DNA of 64,000 nucleotides from an uncultured Paracoccaceae bacterium (GCA_947501555.1 CANMWG010000001.1:1550001-1614000), one strand, 5' to 3'. Positions 35,683 to 44,765 are shown, counted from the first letter of the stretch. Made by a program: numbers and translations. Notes: generated by a model from the letters alone, not told the origin.

Positions 35683-36669
35683 TTATTGCTCGGTCACTTG
35701 GTCAATCATCTGCCGCAACACAGCGATTGCGGCAGGTGAGGTGACGGCGACCATATGATCCATATTCTGCCCGTCGCTTACGTTTGTCAGATCGACAAAT
35801 GTAATATCCAAACCCGAAACATCATCGGCACTTTCGATACTTCCGACTTTGGCGCGTCCGCCGATCAACAGCGACGATAGCCGTAAGGCCTTGTCAGATG
35901 CGCTCGTCAAGATCACGAACGGATCAGGCAGATCGCCGATAGCCGCGGCCTGAATCCGAAAGATATCCGGGTCGATATCGGGCGACAAAAACGTCACGAT
36001 GTCAATGCGGTCCAGCACATCCGTATCGCCCGCAATGGCCAACTGACGCATAGCTTCCATTGAGAGCAGCGCGCCCATCGAATGGGCCATCAGATAGATG
36101 TCTTTGTCAGAATGGCGCGCAATCTGTGTGAGCATTTCTGTCATTCCATCACGGGCAAAGAGCACTGAATCTCGGTCATATACATATGCGCCGCCTGAGC
36201 CGGCAGACGGCCAAGAAAACAGAGCGCGCGCCTGCGGTATCTCAAAGTCAGTTACGATCTGAGCGTAACGGTAAAGCGCCTCGGATGTCGTGTTGTTGTA
36301 ACCGTGAATGAATAAATAGACGGCATCTCCTGGGGCGTCCGCCAGCCGATCATAAAAGGCCTGATCACTCTCCAAATCATCGAACCGGACCACAGCAAAA
36401 TCACCCAGCGGATCAGGTCGTGCTGTCGGCCATTCAATTTGTCCTACCGCATGCGTCGGCGGAATGGACACGGAAACATGGGCGTAACTGTCCTCAAAAC
36501 TGCGATCCCCATTCAGCAAACGTCTTTCACTGTTCTGCGGTTGCTGGGTAACCACAAAGATATCTTCGATATGCGCGTCAGGATGCGGCGGGGCAAAATC
36601 GATTTGGTCCGGCGTTGTGGTACACCCCGCCAGAAGTCCCAAGAAAACCCAAAAAGTGGTGCGGGCCAT
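35683..36669 (-). CDS. DUF900-type alpha/beta hydrolase lipoprotein
   Basis: 328 residues with a lipoprotein signal peptide (lipobox LLAGC, Cys16). Hydrolase core: AVYLFIHGYNNTTSEALYRYAQI, RALFSWPSAGSG, nucleophile elbow LMAHSMGALLSMEAM, VTFLSPDID and terminal HMV. The HGYNN motif and FSWPS are typical of DUF900/UPF0227-like esterases. Membrane-anchored through the lipid; function unknown. Converges on pepF with adjacent stop codons. Confidence 0.82.
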   Translation of the reverse strand: MARTTFWVFLGLLAGCTTTPDQIDFAPPHPDAHIEDIFVVTQQPQNSERRLLNGDRSFEDSYAHVSVSIPPTHAVGQIEWPTARPDPLGDFAVVRFDDLESDQAFYDRLADAPGDAVYLFIHGYNNTTSEALYRYAQIVTDFEIPQARALFSWPSAGSGGAYVYDRDSVLFARDGMTEMLTQIARHSDKDIYLMAHSMGALLSMEAMRQLAIAGDTDVLDRIDIVTFLSPDIDPDIFRIQAAAIGDLPDPFVILTSASDKALRLSSLLIGGRAKVGSIESADDVSGLDITFVDLTNVSDGQNMDHMVAVTSPAAIAVLRQMIDQVTEQ

Positions 36670-36738
36670 GTGCCAACCTGAATTTGCCTTTTCAATTATA
36701 CGTTTGTGCTCTGCTATTCCGTCGCGGAGCAGCTGAAC

Positions 36739-37032
36739 TTAATCAAGTTCCGTCCAAGGCCATGGCTTCACTTCGCTTGCGGCAGTTTGATAGCGTGCGG
36801 CTTTAGCCATCCAAACGCCCATGGTGGTGCCAATCTCCGCCAGTTGATCGTTCGGTTCGCGGTTATTGAACAGCATGATCAGGAATTGCGCCACAGTCAG
36901 CAGCCCCAAAAGCGTGCTTGCCATGCTCATCAAAACCGCGATGATTACCATGTTCAGCAAACGCATCCAGATGTTTTCAAAGTCTTCCTGTGCATCGGGG
37001 CCCGCTTCGGTGGTGTCCTGATCCTTTGCCAT
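36739..37032 (-). CDS. DUF4389-family small membrane protein
   Basis: 97 residues. One or two hydrophobic helices (MLNMVIIAVLMSMASTLLG and LTVAQFLIMLF) preceded by an acidic N-terminus, followed by FNNREPNDQLAEIGTTMG. This matches the family of short DUF4389 membrane proteins. Three bases after it on the minus strand lies the oxidoreductase gene... it is transcribed after that gene from the same operon. Function unknown. Confidence 0.7.
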   Translation of the reverse strand: MAKDQDTTEAGPDAQEDFENIWMRLLNMVIIAVLMSMASTLLGLLTVAQFLIMLFNNREPNDQLAEIGTTMGVWMAKAARYQTAASEVKPWPWTELD

Positions 37033-37035
37033 CGT

Positions 37036-38016
37036 CTACTCCTCATCCGGCGCGCTGCCGGCTTCGAAAACCATATCCATCATTTGCTGCGTGCCGCGCG
37101 AAAATTCAAGCGGACAGGGGTAAGCCGCGCCAGTTTGCAATGCTTTGCCGAAATTTTCCACCTGCAAGACATAGTGATTGATCGCAGGCCAACGTTCACA
37201 AACAACCGTATGCCCATCCGTTTCCAGCGTCAGCTGTGCGACATCGAACACATTCGCGTTGAACGGGCAGGTCAGTTGCAAAACGCCCTTTTCCCCGCGG
37301 AATGTTATATTTTGAAACGGCGCCATCCGCATCGACACCGTCGCCCCATAGCTGAAATCCGGGAAGGTGGCGGCCACATGCGCAAAGACATCCACGCCGT
37401 TTTCAAAACGCAGGTTTGCATAGGGAATGTTGAGCGGGTCTTGCCCAGTGACAAATCGCGCGGCCCCAAAGGTATAAACACCGATATCACGCAGACCGCC
37501 GCCGCTGGCGTCGGGGCGATTGCGAATATTGCCCGTATCATCGTTAAAAAAACTGAAATGCGCGTCTACGTGCACCAGTTTGCCAATCGCGCCGGTTTGC
37601 ACCAATTCCCGCGCCCGGATGAATTGCGGGTGATGCACAATCATGAAACCTTCGGCAGCCAGTTTGCCCGCCTTGTCGCGTGCAGCGATCAATGCGTCAA
37701 AGTCTGTGGCCTGCAATCCGATCGGCTTTTCGCAAAGTACATGTTTGCCTGCTTCAAGCGCTTTGATGGTCCAGGGCACATGCAGATGGTTTGGCAGCGG
37801 AACATAGACCGCATCAATCGTCTGATCAGCCAGCAATGCGTCATAGCTGTTATGGATGCGCAGGTTTGGGGTAAAGGCCTGAAACCCCGCCGCTTTGTCA
37901 GGGTTTGAGGTCGCAAGTGCGGTCAAATCCGCTCCCTTGGCTGCGTGAATAGCAGGTCCCATGTGTTTGCACGCAAAGTTGGATGCGCCCAGAATACCCC
38001 AGCGTAATGATGTCAT
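37036..38016 (-). CDS. Gfo/Idh/MocA-family oxidoreductase
   Basis: 326 residues. Rossmann N-domain with GILGASNFACKHMGPAIH, AVYVPLPNHLHVPW and the catalytic EKPIGLQ; C-terminal domain with SGGGLRDIGVYTFGAARFV. This is a typical sugar or polyol dehydrogenase of the family; NAD(P) as cofactor is likely. ATG at 38016 follows GGGGGGAA; an upstream start at 38088 is rejected because MTSLRWGILG is the normal N-terminus. Operon with the small membrane protein. Confidence 0.85.
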   Translation of the reverse strand: MTSLRWGILGASNFACKHMGPAIHAAKGADLTALATSNPDKAAGFQAFTPNLRIHNSYDALLADQTIDAVYVPLPNHLHVPWTIKALEAGKHVLCEKPIGLQATDFDALIAARDKAGKLAAEGFMIVHHPQFIRARELVQTGAIGKLVHVDAHFSFFNDDTGNIRNRPDASGGGLRDIGVYTFGAARFVTGQDPLNIPYANLRFENGVDVFAHVAATFPDFSYGATVSMRMAPFQNITFRGEKGVLQLTCPFNANVFDVAQLTLETDGHTVVCERWPAINHYVLQVENFGKALQTGAAYPCPLEFSRGTQQMMDMVFEAGSAPDEE

Positions 38017-38114
38017 TTCAAATTCCCCCCGTCGGACGAATGCTAGGTTCGATTGGAACGGATGGGAAGGGGTGTCGTATGAATGCAAAGACAGGGTGCC
38101 AAGACGCCCAAAGT

Positions 38115-38147
38115 AAAACCCCGCCGGAAAAACCGGCGGGGTTTTTT
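38115..38147 (-). terminator. bidirectional intrinsic terminator after rpoH
   Basis: CCCCGCCGG (38119-38127) pairs with CCGGCGGGG (38133-38141), A4 on the left and T6 on the right. On the minus strand it lies 22 bases past the rpoH stop. The T6 side faces plus-strand transcription, so it can stop both directions. Confidence 0.85.
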
Positions 38148-38168
38148 ATAAATCACAACGCAAAAGGT

Positions 38169-39065
38169 TTAGGCTGTTGCCAGCATTCCCTTTTGCTTTG
38201 CCAGATCCTGCATCTTGGCTTGCAGCTTTTCAAAAGCACGCACCTCGATTTGGCGGATGCGTTCACGGCTAACGTCATATTGACCGCTTAGGTCTTCTAG
38301 CGTGATTGTCTCTTCGGCCAAGCGGCGTTGCACCAGAATGTCCTTTTCGCGCTCATTCAGCACTTCCATCGCCTCGGCCAATAGCGCACGACGCGCGTCA
38401 AGTTCATCACTGGCTTCATAGTCCGCAGCCGTATTCGCGCTTTCGTCTTCCAGCCAATCCTGCCATTGCATGGACCCTTCGCCGTCGGAACCGACCTGCG
38501 CGTTCAACGATGCATCCCCGCCCGACAAACGCCGGTTCATTGAGATGACTTCATCCTCGGTCACGCCAAGGTCTGTGGCGATCCGCTGGACATTTTCGGG
38601 GCGCAGGTCACCGTCTTCCAAGGCACCGATGCGGTTCTTGGCTTTGCGCAGGTTAAAGAACAGCTTCTTTTGCGCGGACGTCGTACCCAGTTTCACGAGT
38701 GACCAAGACCTCAGGATATACTCCTGGATCGAGGCCCGGATCCACCACATGGCATAGGTCGCCAGGCGGAAACCCTTTTCAGGATCAAACCGTTTGACGG
38801 CCTGCATCAAACCAACATTGGCTTCGGAAATCACCTCGGCCTGCGGCAAACCATAGCCGCGGTAGCCCATGGCGATTTTGGCCGCGAGGCGCAGGTGTGA
38901 TGTGACCATCTGATGGGCCGCATCGGTGTCTTCGTGATCCACCCAGCGCTTGGCCAGCATGTATTCTTGCTCAGGCTCCAGCATGGGGAATTTGCGGATT
39001 TCCTGCATGTAACGGTTCAGCCCGCCCTCTGGGGTTGGTGCTGGCAAATTCTTATAATTACTCAC
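38169..39065 (-). CDS. rpoH: RNA polymerase sigma-32 factor
   Basis: 298 residues. Region 1.2 and 2.1-2.4 are visible (GLNRYMQEIRKFPML, LRLAAKIAMGYRGYGLPQAEVISEANVGLMQAVKRF, YAMWWIRASIQEYI), followed by the RpoH box QKKLFFNLRKAK, and region 4 with ERIRQIEVRAFEKL. Directs heat-shock transcription. ATG follows a 160-base intergenic region in which no regulator motif was identified; a strong terminator lies after the stop. Confidence 0.96.
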   Translation of the reverse strand: MSNYKNLPAPTPEGGLNRYMQEIRKFPMLEPEQEYMLAKRWVDHEDTDAAHQMVTSHLRLAAKIAMGYRGYGLPQAEVISEANVGLMQAVKRFDPEKGFRLATYAMWWIRASIQEYILRSWSLVKLGTTSAQKKLFFNLRKAKNRIGALEDGDLRPENVQRIATDLGVTEDEVISMNRRLSGGDASLNAQVGSDGEGSMQWQDWLEDESANTAADYEASDELDARRALLAEAMEVLNEREKDILVQRRLAEETITLEDLSGQYDVSRERIRQIEVRAFEKLQAKMQDLAKQKGMLATA

Positions 39066-39225
39066 TGTCGTGCCCTCCTATGTTTAAAGGCTTAACATGG
39101 ATATGGGTGCACGCCGGCCACATTTCAAGAGGTCGATATGCGATTTCTGTAAACAGAATATGAACTCTTTGGTTTAGTTTTGCGAGGGCCATATCCGTGC
39201 ACTCACGCACATGGGATCGATTATT

Positions 39226-40257
39226 TCAGCCCGCAGCCTCAAGCGCGCGCAGTAATCCGCGCATATCAGTGGGAATTACAGCCTCAAACGCAAGATTTTC
39301 ACCTGATACCGGGTGCGCAAAGCCCAATGTGGCCGCATGCAATGCCTGCCGGGGGAATGTTGCCACAGCCGCCGCACCTGCCTCACCAATGGCCTTGGGC
39401 GATAGCTTACGCCGCCCCCCGTAAACCGGGTCACCAACGAGTGCATGGCCACAATGGGCCATGTGCACCCTGATCTGATGGGTCCGCCCGGTTTCCAGCC
39501 AGCATTCGATCAAAGCCGCGCAAGGAGGTGTTCCCAGCGGCTCCACGATTCGTGCGCGCGTCACGGCATGCCGCCCATTGGTAAAGGACACCGCCTGACG
39601 TTGCCTATCGGTCCGGTGCCGCCCCAGCATGGTTTGTACTTTCAGGATATTGCCCGGTTCAAACGATGTCCCCTTGATCCCACGCAGGCGCGGATCGTTA
39701 GAATCCGGGCTGCCATAACAGACCGCCAAATAGCGGCGTTCAACCGTATGGGCCGCAAATTGTTCAGCCAGATGATGATGCGCCCGGTCGGATTTGGCCG
39801 CGACCAGCAGCCCGGTCGTTTCCTTATCAATCCGGTGCACGATACCGGGGCGTTTCATGCCGCCCACGCCAGACAGCGTTTCGCCACAATGGTGGATCAG
39901 CGCATTGACCAATGTCCCACCCGGGGTGCCGGGGGCCGGATGCACAACCATGCCAGCGGGCTTATTAACGACGATCAGATCCTCATCCTCAAAGATGACG
40001 TCCAGCGGAATATCTTCGGGGCCGATATGGCTTTCCTCAGCAACAGCCACTTTCACGGCCACACTGGCCCCTTCGGCAACGCGAAACCGCAGGTCCGTGA
40101 CCACAGTGCCATCAACGGCAACCGCCCCATCCCCAATCAACTTGGCCAACCGCGACCGGCTTAACGCGGCCTCATCCGGCACATAACGTCCAAGCGCCTT
40201 GTCCAAACGTGGCGGCGGGTTTGGACCAATTTCAAATGTAATGAGCGTGTCACCCAT
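39226..40257 (-). CDS. rluD: RluA-family pseudouridine synthase (RluD type)
   Basis: 343 residues. N-terminal S4 domain (LDKALGRYVPDEAALSRSRL) and the catalytic domain with RIDKETTGLLVAAKSD, where the aspartate of HRID is the nucleophile. RTHQIRVHMAHCGHALVGDP completes the fold. RluD modifies 23S rRNA in helix 69; RluC-type specificity cannot be excluded. ATG at 40257 begins MGDTLITFEIGPNP. The tRNA-His gene ends 28 bases upstream on the same strand. Confidence 0.88.
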   Translation of the reverse strand: MGDTLITFEIGPNPPPRLDKALGRYVPDEAALSRSRLAKLIGDGAVAVDGTVVTDLRFRVAEGASVAVKVAVAEESHIGPEDIPLDVIFEDEDLIVVNKPAGMVVHPAPGTPGGTLVNALIHHCGETLSGVGGMKRPGIVHRIDKETTGLLVAAKSDRAHHHLAEQFAAHTVERRYLAVCYGSPDSNDPRLRGIKGTSFEPGNILKVQTMLGRHRTDRQRQAVSFTNGRHAVTRARIVEPLGTPPCAALIECWLETGRTHQIRVHMAHCGHALVGDPVYGGRRKLSPKAIGEAGAAAVATFPRQALHAATLGFAHPVSGENLAFEAVIPTDMRGLLRALEAAG

Positions 40258-40284
40258 GTTCGTCTCCGTGCGTCATGGGAGTGA

Positions 40285-40361
40285 TGGTACCGCCTCCCCG
40301 GCTTGAACGGGGGACCCCTGGTTCCACAAACCAGTGCTCTAACCAACTGAGCTAAGGCGGC
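40285..40361 (-). tRNA. tRNA-His (anticodon GTG)
   Basis: The minus strand gives a complete cloverleaf: acceptor GCCGCCT paired with AGGCGGT, D-arm with AGCTCAGTTGGTTAGAGC, anticodon stem CTGGT/ACCAG with loop TTGTGGA (GTG), T-arm CCCCG-TTCAAGC-CGGGG. CCA is encoded. Position -1 is T and position 73 is A, so the extra G-1:C73 pair of ordinary tRNA-His is absent, as known for many alphaproteobacteria. The first acceptor pair is G:T. Confidence 0.93.
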
Positions 40362-40404
40362 ATCTGGGCTGATTTAGCGGCAAGGCGTTTTGATTGCAAG
40401 TCCC

Positions 40405-40884
40405 CTAGAACGCAATCTGCCATGTCTCTTCCACCAAATTGACCCCAAAAGAATGGACCGGCACGGCATGGGTACGGGTGAATCCATTGCGTTTGTAAAT
40501 ACGCCCTGCGGCGGCATGGCTTTCGTGGGTCCAAAGGGTCAGTCCAGCATAGCCCACATTGCGCGCAAACCCGAGGCATTGATCAAGTAACGCCTGCGCA
40601 ACTCCGGTTCCGCGCGCGTCTTGCATCACATAAAACAGCCGCAGCTTTGCGGTCGCCGCGTCAAGGCGCACACAAAAAATACTGCCCAAGCGGACGCCGC
40701 CACGCTGCGCGACCCACCCGGCCTCGGCCTTTGGGTCATGCGCGTTTAAGAAATCCGCGACAATGCTATGCACTAAGGGGCCAAACGTATCATCGAACCC
40801 CTCAGCCTGCGCGTAATGCCTTGCATGCTCGGTCACAAGCCAATCCGCGTCTGTGGCTTCAAAGGGGCGAAGGGCAAAATCCAT
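40405..40884 (-). CDS. GNAT-family acetyltransferase
   Basis: 159 residues. The acetyl-CoA-binding motif reads RLFYVMQDARGTGVAQALLDQ, followed by the C-terminal AAGRIYKRNGFTRT, standard for GNAT N-acetyltransferases. N-terminal half begins FALRPFEATDADWL. Located upstream of tRNA-His on the minus strand. Acyl acceptor unknown. Confidence 0.82.
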   Translation of the reverse strand: MDFALRPFEATDADWLVTEHARHYAQAEGFDDTFGPLVHSIVADFLNAHDPKAEAGWVAQRGGVRLGSIFCVRLDAATAKLRLFYVMQDARGTGVAQALLDQCLGFARNVGYAGLTLWTHESHAAAGRIYKRNGFTRTHAVPVHSFGVNLVEETWQIAF

Positions 40885-40965
40885 GGCCCACCATCATCCA
40901 CCCTGCCCTTGTCAATCAAGCCCTCTGCGCGCTAGTGATTTGCGAACCAGATCAAGGGGACTGTC

Positions 40966-41157
40966 ATGGGTATCAACAACGAAAGCGACATCGAAGCGAA
41001 CATGCAAATCGGTCCAACCGATCTGGGTATGGTACGCATATTCATCGAAGCGAATGGGCTTGAGGTGCCGATGGATTTTGAACCCGAAGAGGCCGAAGAA
41101 ATCGCAGAAGAGATCAAAGCCGCAGCAATGGCGGCGCGAGCTGTTAAGAAGCGATAA
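40966..41157 (+). CDS. 63-residue conserved hypothetical (DUF6324-like)
   Basis: MGINNESDIEANMQIGPTDL begins the protein, continuing GMVRIFIEANGLEVPMDF and an acidic helical tail EPEEAEEIAEEIKAA. Small, soluble and acidic. I believe it belongs to the DUF6324 group common in Rhodobacteraceae, recalled without a search. Preceded by AAGGGGACTGTC before ATG. Function unknown. Confidence 0.65.
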   Translation: MGINNESDIEANMQIGPTDLGMVRIFIEANGLEVPMDFEPEEAEEIAEEIKAAAMAARAVKKR

Positions 41158-41239
41158 CTAACCTTCAATCTTTGATTGCTGATGCCTGTCTCACGGAAAA
41201 TCACAGTCGTTCGCGACTGAACGGCAAACGGGCTGCTTT

Positions 41240-42583
41240 GTGGCTGCAATTGCTGCACGTGTAAAACTGCTCGCACTTGCGTTTGCGGCCTCAATTGCCA
41301 TGATTGCGACTATGCCCGCTGACATCGAATTTTCCTTCCAGCAACTGACCCGCGGCGCTCAACGGCACATTCGCGTTTTTCAGATACAGCAATTTCTGGA
41401 CCGCTTTGCGATGGGTTTGACAGTGGCCGTCGTGGCACTGGCTTTGACCGACCGTGGTATGGACCTTTTCCAGATTTCACTACTGTTCGGCGTTTATTCG
41501 GTCACAACCATGGCGATGGAACTGCCATTCGGCGGGCTAGCTGATAAAATCGGGCGCAAGCCGGTCTTCCTATCAGCGGTCGTGGCCAGCCTGATCTCAC
41601 TGGTCATCTTTTTATCGTCCAACGACTTTTTTGTTTTGACACTTTCGTTCGCGTTTATTGGTTTCGGACGCGCTCTGCGCTCGGGAACGCTGGATGCATG
41701 GTTCGTTGAGAAGTTCAAGGTCATGGCCCCGAACGTCGATATACAACCTGCGCTCGCCAAAGCCCAATGGGCGAACGCCATGGGATTGGCTTTCGGCGCA
41801 ATTTGCGGGGGTCTGTTGCCTGACGCTTTTGGTGATTTCGCAGTCCACCGTGGTTTCAGCGTTTATGACATTTCCTACGCCGCAAGCCTGGTCATGATGG
41901 CTGTGTTGTTCTGCCACACGCTTTTCGCCATCACGGAAGAGCCACGCCCGTTGAACCCCAATGCGCTCAGGCAAGGTTTCACGAGCCTACCTGCGGTGAT
42001 TAAGGAAGCCGGTGTCCTTGCCCTGAAACATCCTACCCTGTCGATGCTTCTGTTTGCGTTGGCGCTGGTTCTAATGGCAACGAACCCGGTCGAAGTGTTC
42101 TGGCCTACCCACGTGAAGGGCATGCTCGACGAAGATTACGCCAACACCGTAATTGGTGTTCTGACAGCGGCGTATTTTTTCTCAATCGCGTTTGGTGCGG
42201 CGCTGTCTCCTCGCATCAATCGGATGTTCAAGCGCCAGAATGCTGTCTCGCTTTGCGTGGCATTCGGGTGTCTCTCAGCCCTCCAAATCGCAATGGCACT
42301 TCAGGGTGAAATTATCGGCTTTGTTGGGATGTTCCTACTTTTTTCTGTTGTTCTTGGCACTATGGAAACGCCAGCGAGCAGCATTCTTCATTGCTGTGTC
42401 GAGAACCATCAGCGTTCTACAATGCTGTCACTACGCTCTCTCGTGCAGCAGCTTGGCGCAGCAATTGGTCTGATGGCCGTTGGTGGCCTTGCGGAAAGCT
42501 ACACGCTGCCTATCGCTTGGATAGGAGGCGCTGGCTTGCTCATAATCGCAGTGTTGGTGATGGGCTTGTTGGCCAAAAGATGA
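41240..42583 (+). CDS. MFS transporter
   Basis: 447 residues if started at GTG 41240, with about twelve membrane helices. The loop motif GGLADKIGRKPVFL after helix 2 is the MFS signature A (GxLaDrxGrk), and MAMELPFGG precedes it. The start is uncertain: in-frame ATGs at 41300 and 41312 would remove a hydrophobic N-terminal stretch not shared by other family members, and no ribosome site decides. Substrate unknown. Same strand as the small protein at 40966-41157, 82 bases apart. Confidence 0.8.
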   Translation: MAAIAARVKLLALAFAASIAMIATMPADIEFSFQQLTRGAQRHIRVFQIQQFLDRFAMGLTVAVVALALTDRGMDLFQISLLFGVYSVTTMAMELPFGGLADKIGRKPVFLSAVVASLISLVIFLSSNDFFVLTLSFAFIGFGRALRSGTLDAWFVEKFKVMAPNVDIQPALAKAQWANAMGLAFGAICGGLLPDAFGDFAVHRGFSVYDISYAASLVMMAVLFCHTLFAITEEPRPLNPNALRQGFTSLPAVIKEAGVLALKHPTLSMLLFALALVLMATNPVEVFWPTHVKGMLDEDYANTVIGVLTAAYFFSIAFGAALSPRINRMFKRQNAVSLCVAFGCLSALQIAMALQGEIIGFVGMFLLFSVVLGTMETPASSILHCCVENHQRSTMLSLRSLVQQLGAAIGLMAVGGLAESYTLPIAWIGGAGLLIIAVLVMGLLAKR

Positions 42584-42651
42584 AGGCGCTGAGGTCGATG
42601 GTTATCGCTTTTTCATCACGCAGCGTTCGGCTCAGGCAGGCTAGTCGGTCA

Positions 42652-43116
42652 TCAATATGACTGCATGGCCACAAAGCCCGGATCGCGCGCCGCCTGCGCC
42701 CGGATGGCTGCGTGTCTGGCGAATTTCTGTACCATCACCTTTCGGCGCGCTGGCGCCAGCTTGGTCTCGGGGCCCATCCGGATAATTTCGGCGTCATAGG
42801 CATCCGCGATGATCAAGCCGGTATCGTCGGGCAGCAGGTCCGTCGGGAAGTCACTATCGACCGCCCAAAAGAACCGGTCGCACCATTCTAAATAGCCCCG
42901 CCATTTATGATCGGATTGGAAATCCGCACGGCTTGACTTGCATTCGATCACCCAGACCTCACCCTTAGGGCCAAGCGCCATGACATCCACGCGCAGACCA
43001 GAGGTTGGCACCAACTCTTCCACGCTGACAAAATCATGGCTGCGCAACGCACGCCCTACCCCACGGGCCAAAAGCTGGCCGGGCATTAAGTTTGGCAAGG
43101 TCACCGCATCGGACAT
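42652..43116 (-). CDS. mmcB: MmcB-family DNA repair protein
   Basis: 154 residues from MSDAVTLPNLMPGQ; a longer frame to 43182 is rejected because the operator lies between. Sequence GLRVDVMALGPKGEVWVIECKSSRADFQSDHKW shows a restriction-nuclease-like fold with the ECK motif (IECKSS) and acidic residues before it. MmcB was shown in Caulobacter to be SOS-induced and to confer mitomycin C resistance. Here a perfect GAAC-N7-GAAC box (43128-43142) sits 12 bases before the start codon. It is thought to be a nuclease for crosslink repair; biochemical action is unproven. Confidence 0.85.
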   Translation of the reverse strand: MSDAVTLPNLMPGQLLARGVGRALRSHDFVSVEELVPTSGLRVDVMALGPKGEVWVIECKSSRADFQSDHKWRGYLEWCDRFFWAVDSDFPTDLLPDDTGLIIADAYDAEIIRMGPETKLAPARRKVMVQKFARHAAIRAQAARDPGFVAMQSY

Positions 43117-43127
43117 GCCACAAGCAT

Positions 43128-43142
43128 GAACAATAGGTGAAC
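43128..43142 (-). promoter_or_regulatory. LexA/SOS box of mmcB
   Basis: Plus strand GAAC, seven bases, GAAC; minus strand GTTC-N7-GTTC, the alphaproteobacterial SOS operator. It lies 12 bases before the mmcB start codon, a position suited to repression. Confidence 0.78.
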
Positions 43143-43462
43143 AAAACACAAGAGCCGGCGGTATTTGGCGCAATTGACGCAAGAATCGAAAAGTAACCCT
43201 ATCTTAACAGTCGCGGCGGATGCTTTTGGGATCTGAAGTCCACACCAAACCTATTGTTCATCTTCCGCAAGGTAAATTTAGTCTACGTTATCAGTATCTA
43301 AGCGGCGTCACGACGACATGTTGTTCATCTAAATCGCGCAGCAATGTGACGCAAACTGGGCAACTTACCTAGTGTAACTTCGTTGAAAACCATCTGACCG
43401 TCACGTTTTAGGCAGGATTGCCGCCAATAATGAAATTGTAAGCTAAGAAGGAGCCACCACCG
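43143..43462. other. 320-base intergenic region
   Basis: Lies between mmcB (leftward) and the small gene at 43463 (rightward). Apart from the neighbouring SOS box no promoter, repeat or small gene could be supported. Confidence 0.4.
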
Positions 43463-43609
43463 ATGTCGTTGTTTTTGGGTATCACGTTTTACGAAGTCTG
43501 TATGGCCCTGCTCATGGTTGGTATGACCGAACGCGTCCTTCTGGCCTATGCGCCTGTCGAAATGGTTGGCCCCAATGGCTGGCTGTTCAAAGGCGACGTC
43601 GAAGAATAA
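43463..43609 (+). CDS. 48-residue small protein
   Basis: Encodes MSLFLGITFYEVCMALLMVG and then MTERVLLAYAP, ending WLFKGDVEE. AAGGAG sits nine bases before ATG, a good ribosome site. The first twenty residues form one hydrophobic helix, so it may be a single-pass membrane protein. It stands alone 346 bases downstream of the divergent mmcB. Family unknown. Confidence 0.6.
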   Translation: MSLFLGITFYEVCMALLMVGMTERVLLAYAPVEMVGPNGWLFKGDVEE

Positions 43610-43870
43610 CCCCAACACCACTTGCCCAAGGGCGCTTTGCACCCTACCTGTTGCGCGACGGGCTTCTGCGCTTCTTGTATACCATAGGCACAAATCCAGT
43701 GGCCTTAAGCAAATCCGAGGGAGCTGGCTCTGTTCTGACCCTGGTCTGATTACCTGGCGCCCACCTGTATATACAGGTCCTCGGGATTAGTTGCCTCTAC
43801 GGTTGTCGTGGTTCCCGTCACCCCACCAACACAATTTGACCCATTTGCGGACCGCCCTAGTTCTTCTGGC

Positions 43871-44365
43871 ATGAAACATATATTGTCCCTCGCCGCCGCA
43901 ATGCTGGCCGCCACACCCGCCTTCGCAGACATTAGTGTTCGCTTTATCGAGAGCGCCCCAAAAGACAGGTTCGTCTTTCTGAATGAGGGCTGCCCGTTGT
44001 CACAGGTGGATGTCGAGATTGACCTCACGGGTTCGCGTGGATCGTTGATCTTTGATGTGACGGGCAACGGCGCCGGGGTTGAGGTATTTCAGCCCGTAGA
44101 AGTCCAAAGCGGCACAGTTGTCATGACACCTGCAGTCGACGGAGATCAAAGCCTTACTTTTCAAATCAATGGGTTCGATGCAGGGTCAGAGGTTATTATC
44201 TCGGCTGATCTGGATGACGTGTTGATAAATGGCGCATTAGGACAAATCCGCGTTGCAGACCAAGAGCTGTCTGGTGCTATCGTCCGGGTGACGATTGACG
44301 GACAGGTTGCGAGCGCGATGTTTGATACCGACACGGTCGCAATCCCGCATTCCTGCACCAGCTAA
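43871..44365 (+). CDS. secreted protein, possibly 'aggregation factor core' type
   Basis: 164 residues, signal peptide MKHILSLAAAMLAATPAFA followed by an all-beta domain rich in Asp and Gly: FIESAPKDRFVFLNEGCPLS, VDVEIDLTGSRGSLIFDVTG, GVEVFQPVEVQSG. Similar proteins are annotated in Rhodobacteraceae as aggregation factor core; I rely on memory for that name. A longer frame from 43808 is rejected because the signal peptide would then be internal. Two conserved Cys (GCPLS and HSCTS) may form a disulfide. Confidence 0.6.
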   Translation: MKHILSLAAAMLAATPAFADISVRFIESAPKDRFVFLNEGCPLSQVDVEIDLTGSRGSLIFDVTGNGAGVEVFQPVEVQSGTVVMTPAVDGDQSLTFQINGFDAGSEVIISADLDDVLINGALGQIRVADQELSGAIVRVTIDGQVASAMFDTDTVAIPHSCTS

Positions 44366-44765
44366 GGCGCGTCCCACCGCACTGCGCCCACTGTTTGGCT
44401 TACGTTCGCGTGCGACGTTGTGTTGTTAGACGAAAGGGCGCCACCCGAAAGTCCGCATCACCCAAAATGCGGCTTACCCATCGCGTGCGCGATGAAAGCA
44501 ACGGTCTCACTTCATCATTCGTTTGGTTTGGCCGTCCAGAAAGGCGCGTCGCCTTTCGGCAGAGAATATCTATATCAATTGGTTGGAACTTTTTTTTCTG
44601 CATGATCAACCACCACTCAAACGCTACTTACTACACTCTCCTTAAAATAGTATCAGCCCCAAGTTCTCAACGGAGCTTTAGGTGCATATACATTAGTATA
44701 GGTTGAGTATTGCTGCGCCAAAGCAGCCAAGACCGATGAGAATCGCCAACGGTCCTGCGACCCAT
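44366..44765. other. 400-base intergenic region
   Basis: Holds an 8-bp hairpin GAAAGGCG/CGCCTTTC near 44539-44557 and a T8 run near 44589, not adjacent to each other. No frame with a start codon and ribosome site was found. A hydrophobic reading frame ending near 44693 overlaps nusB and is rejected below. Confidence 0.4.
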
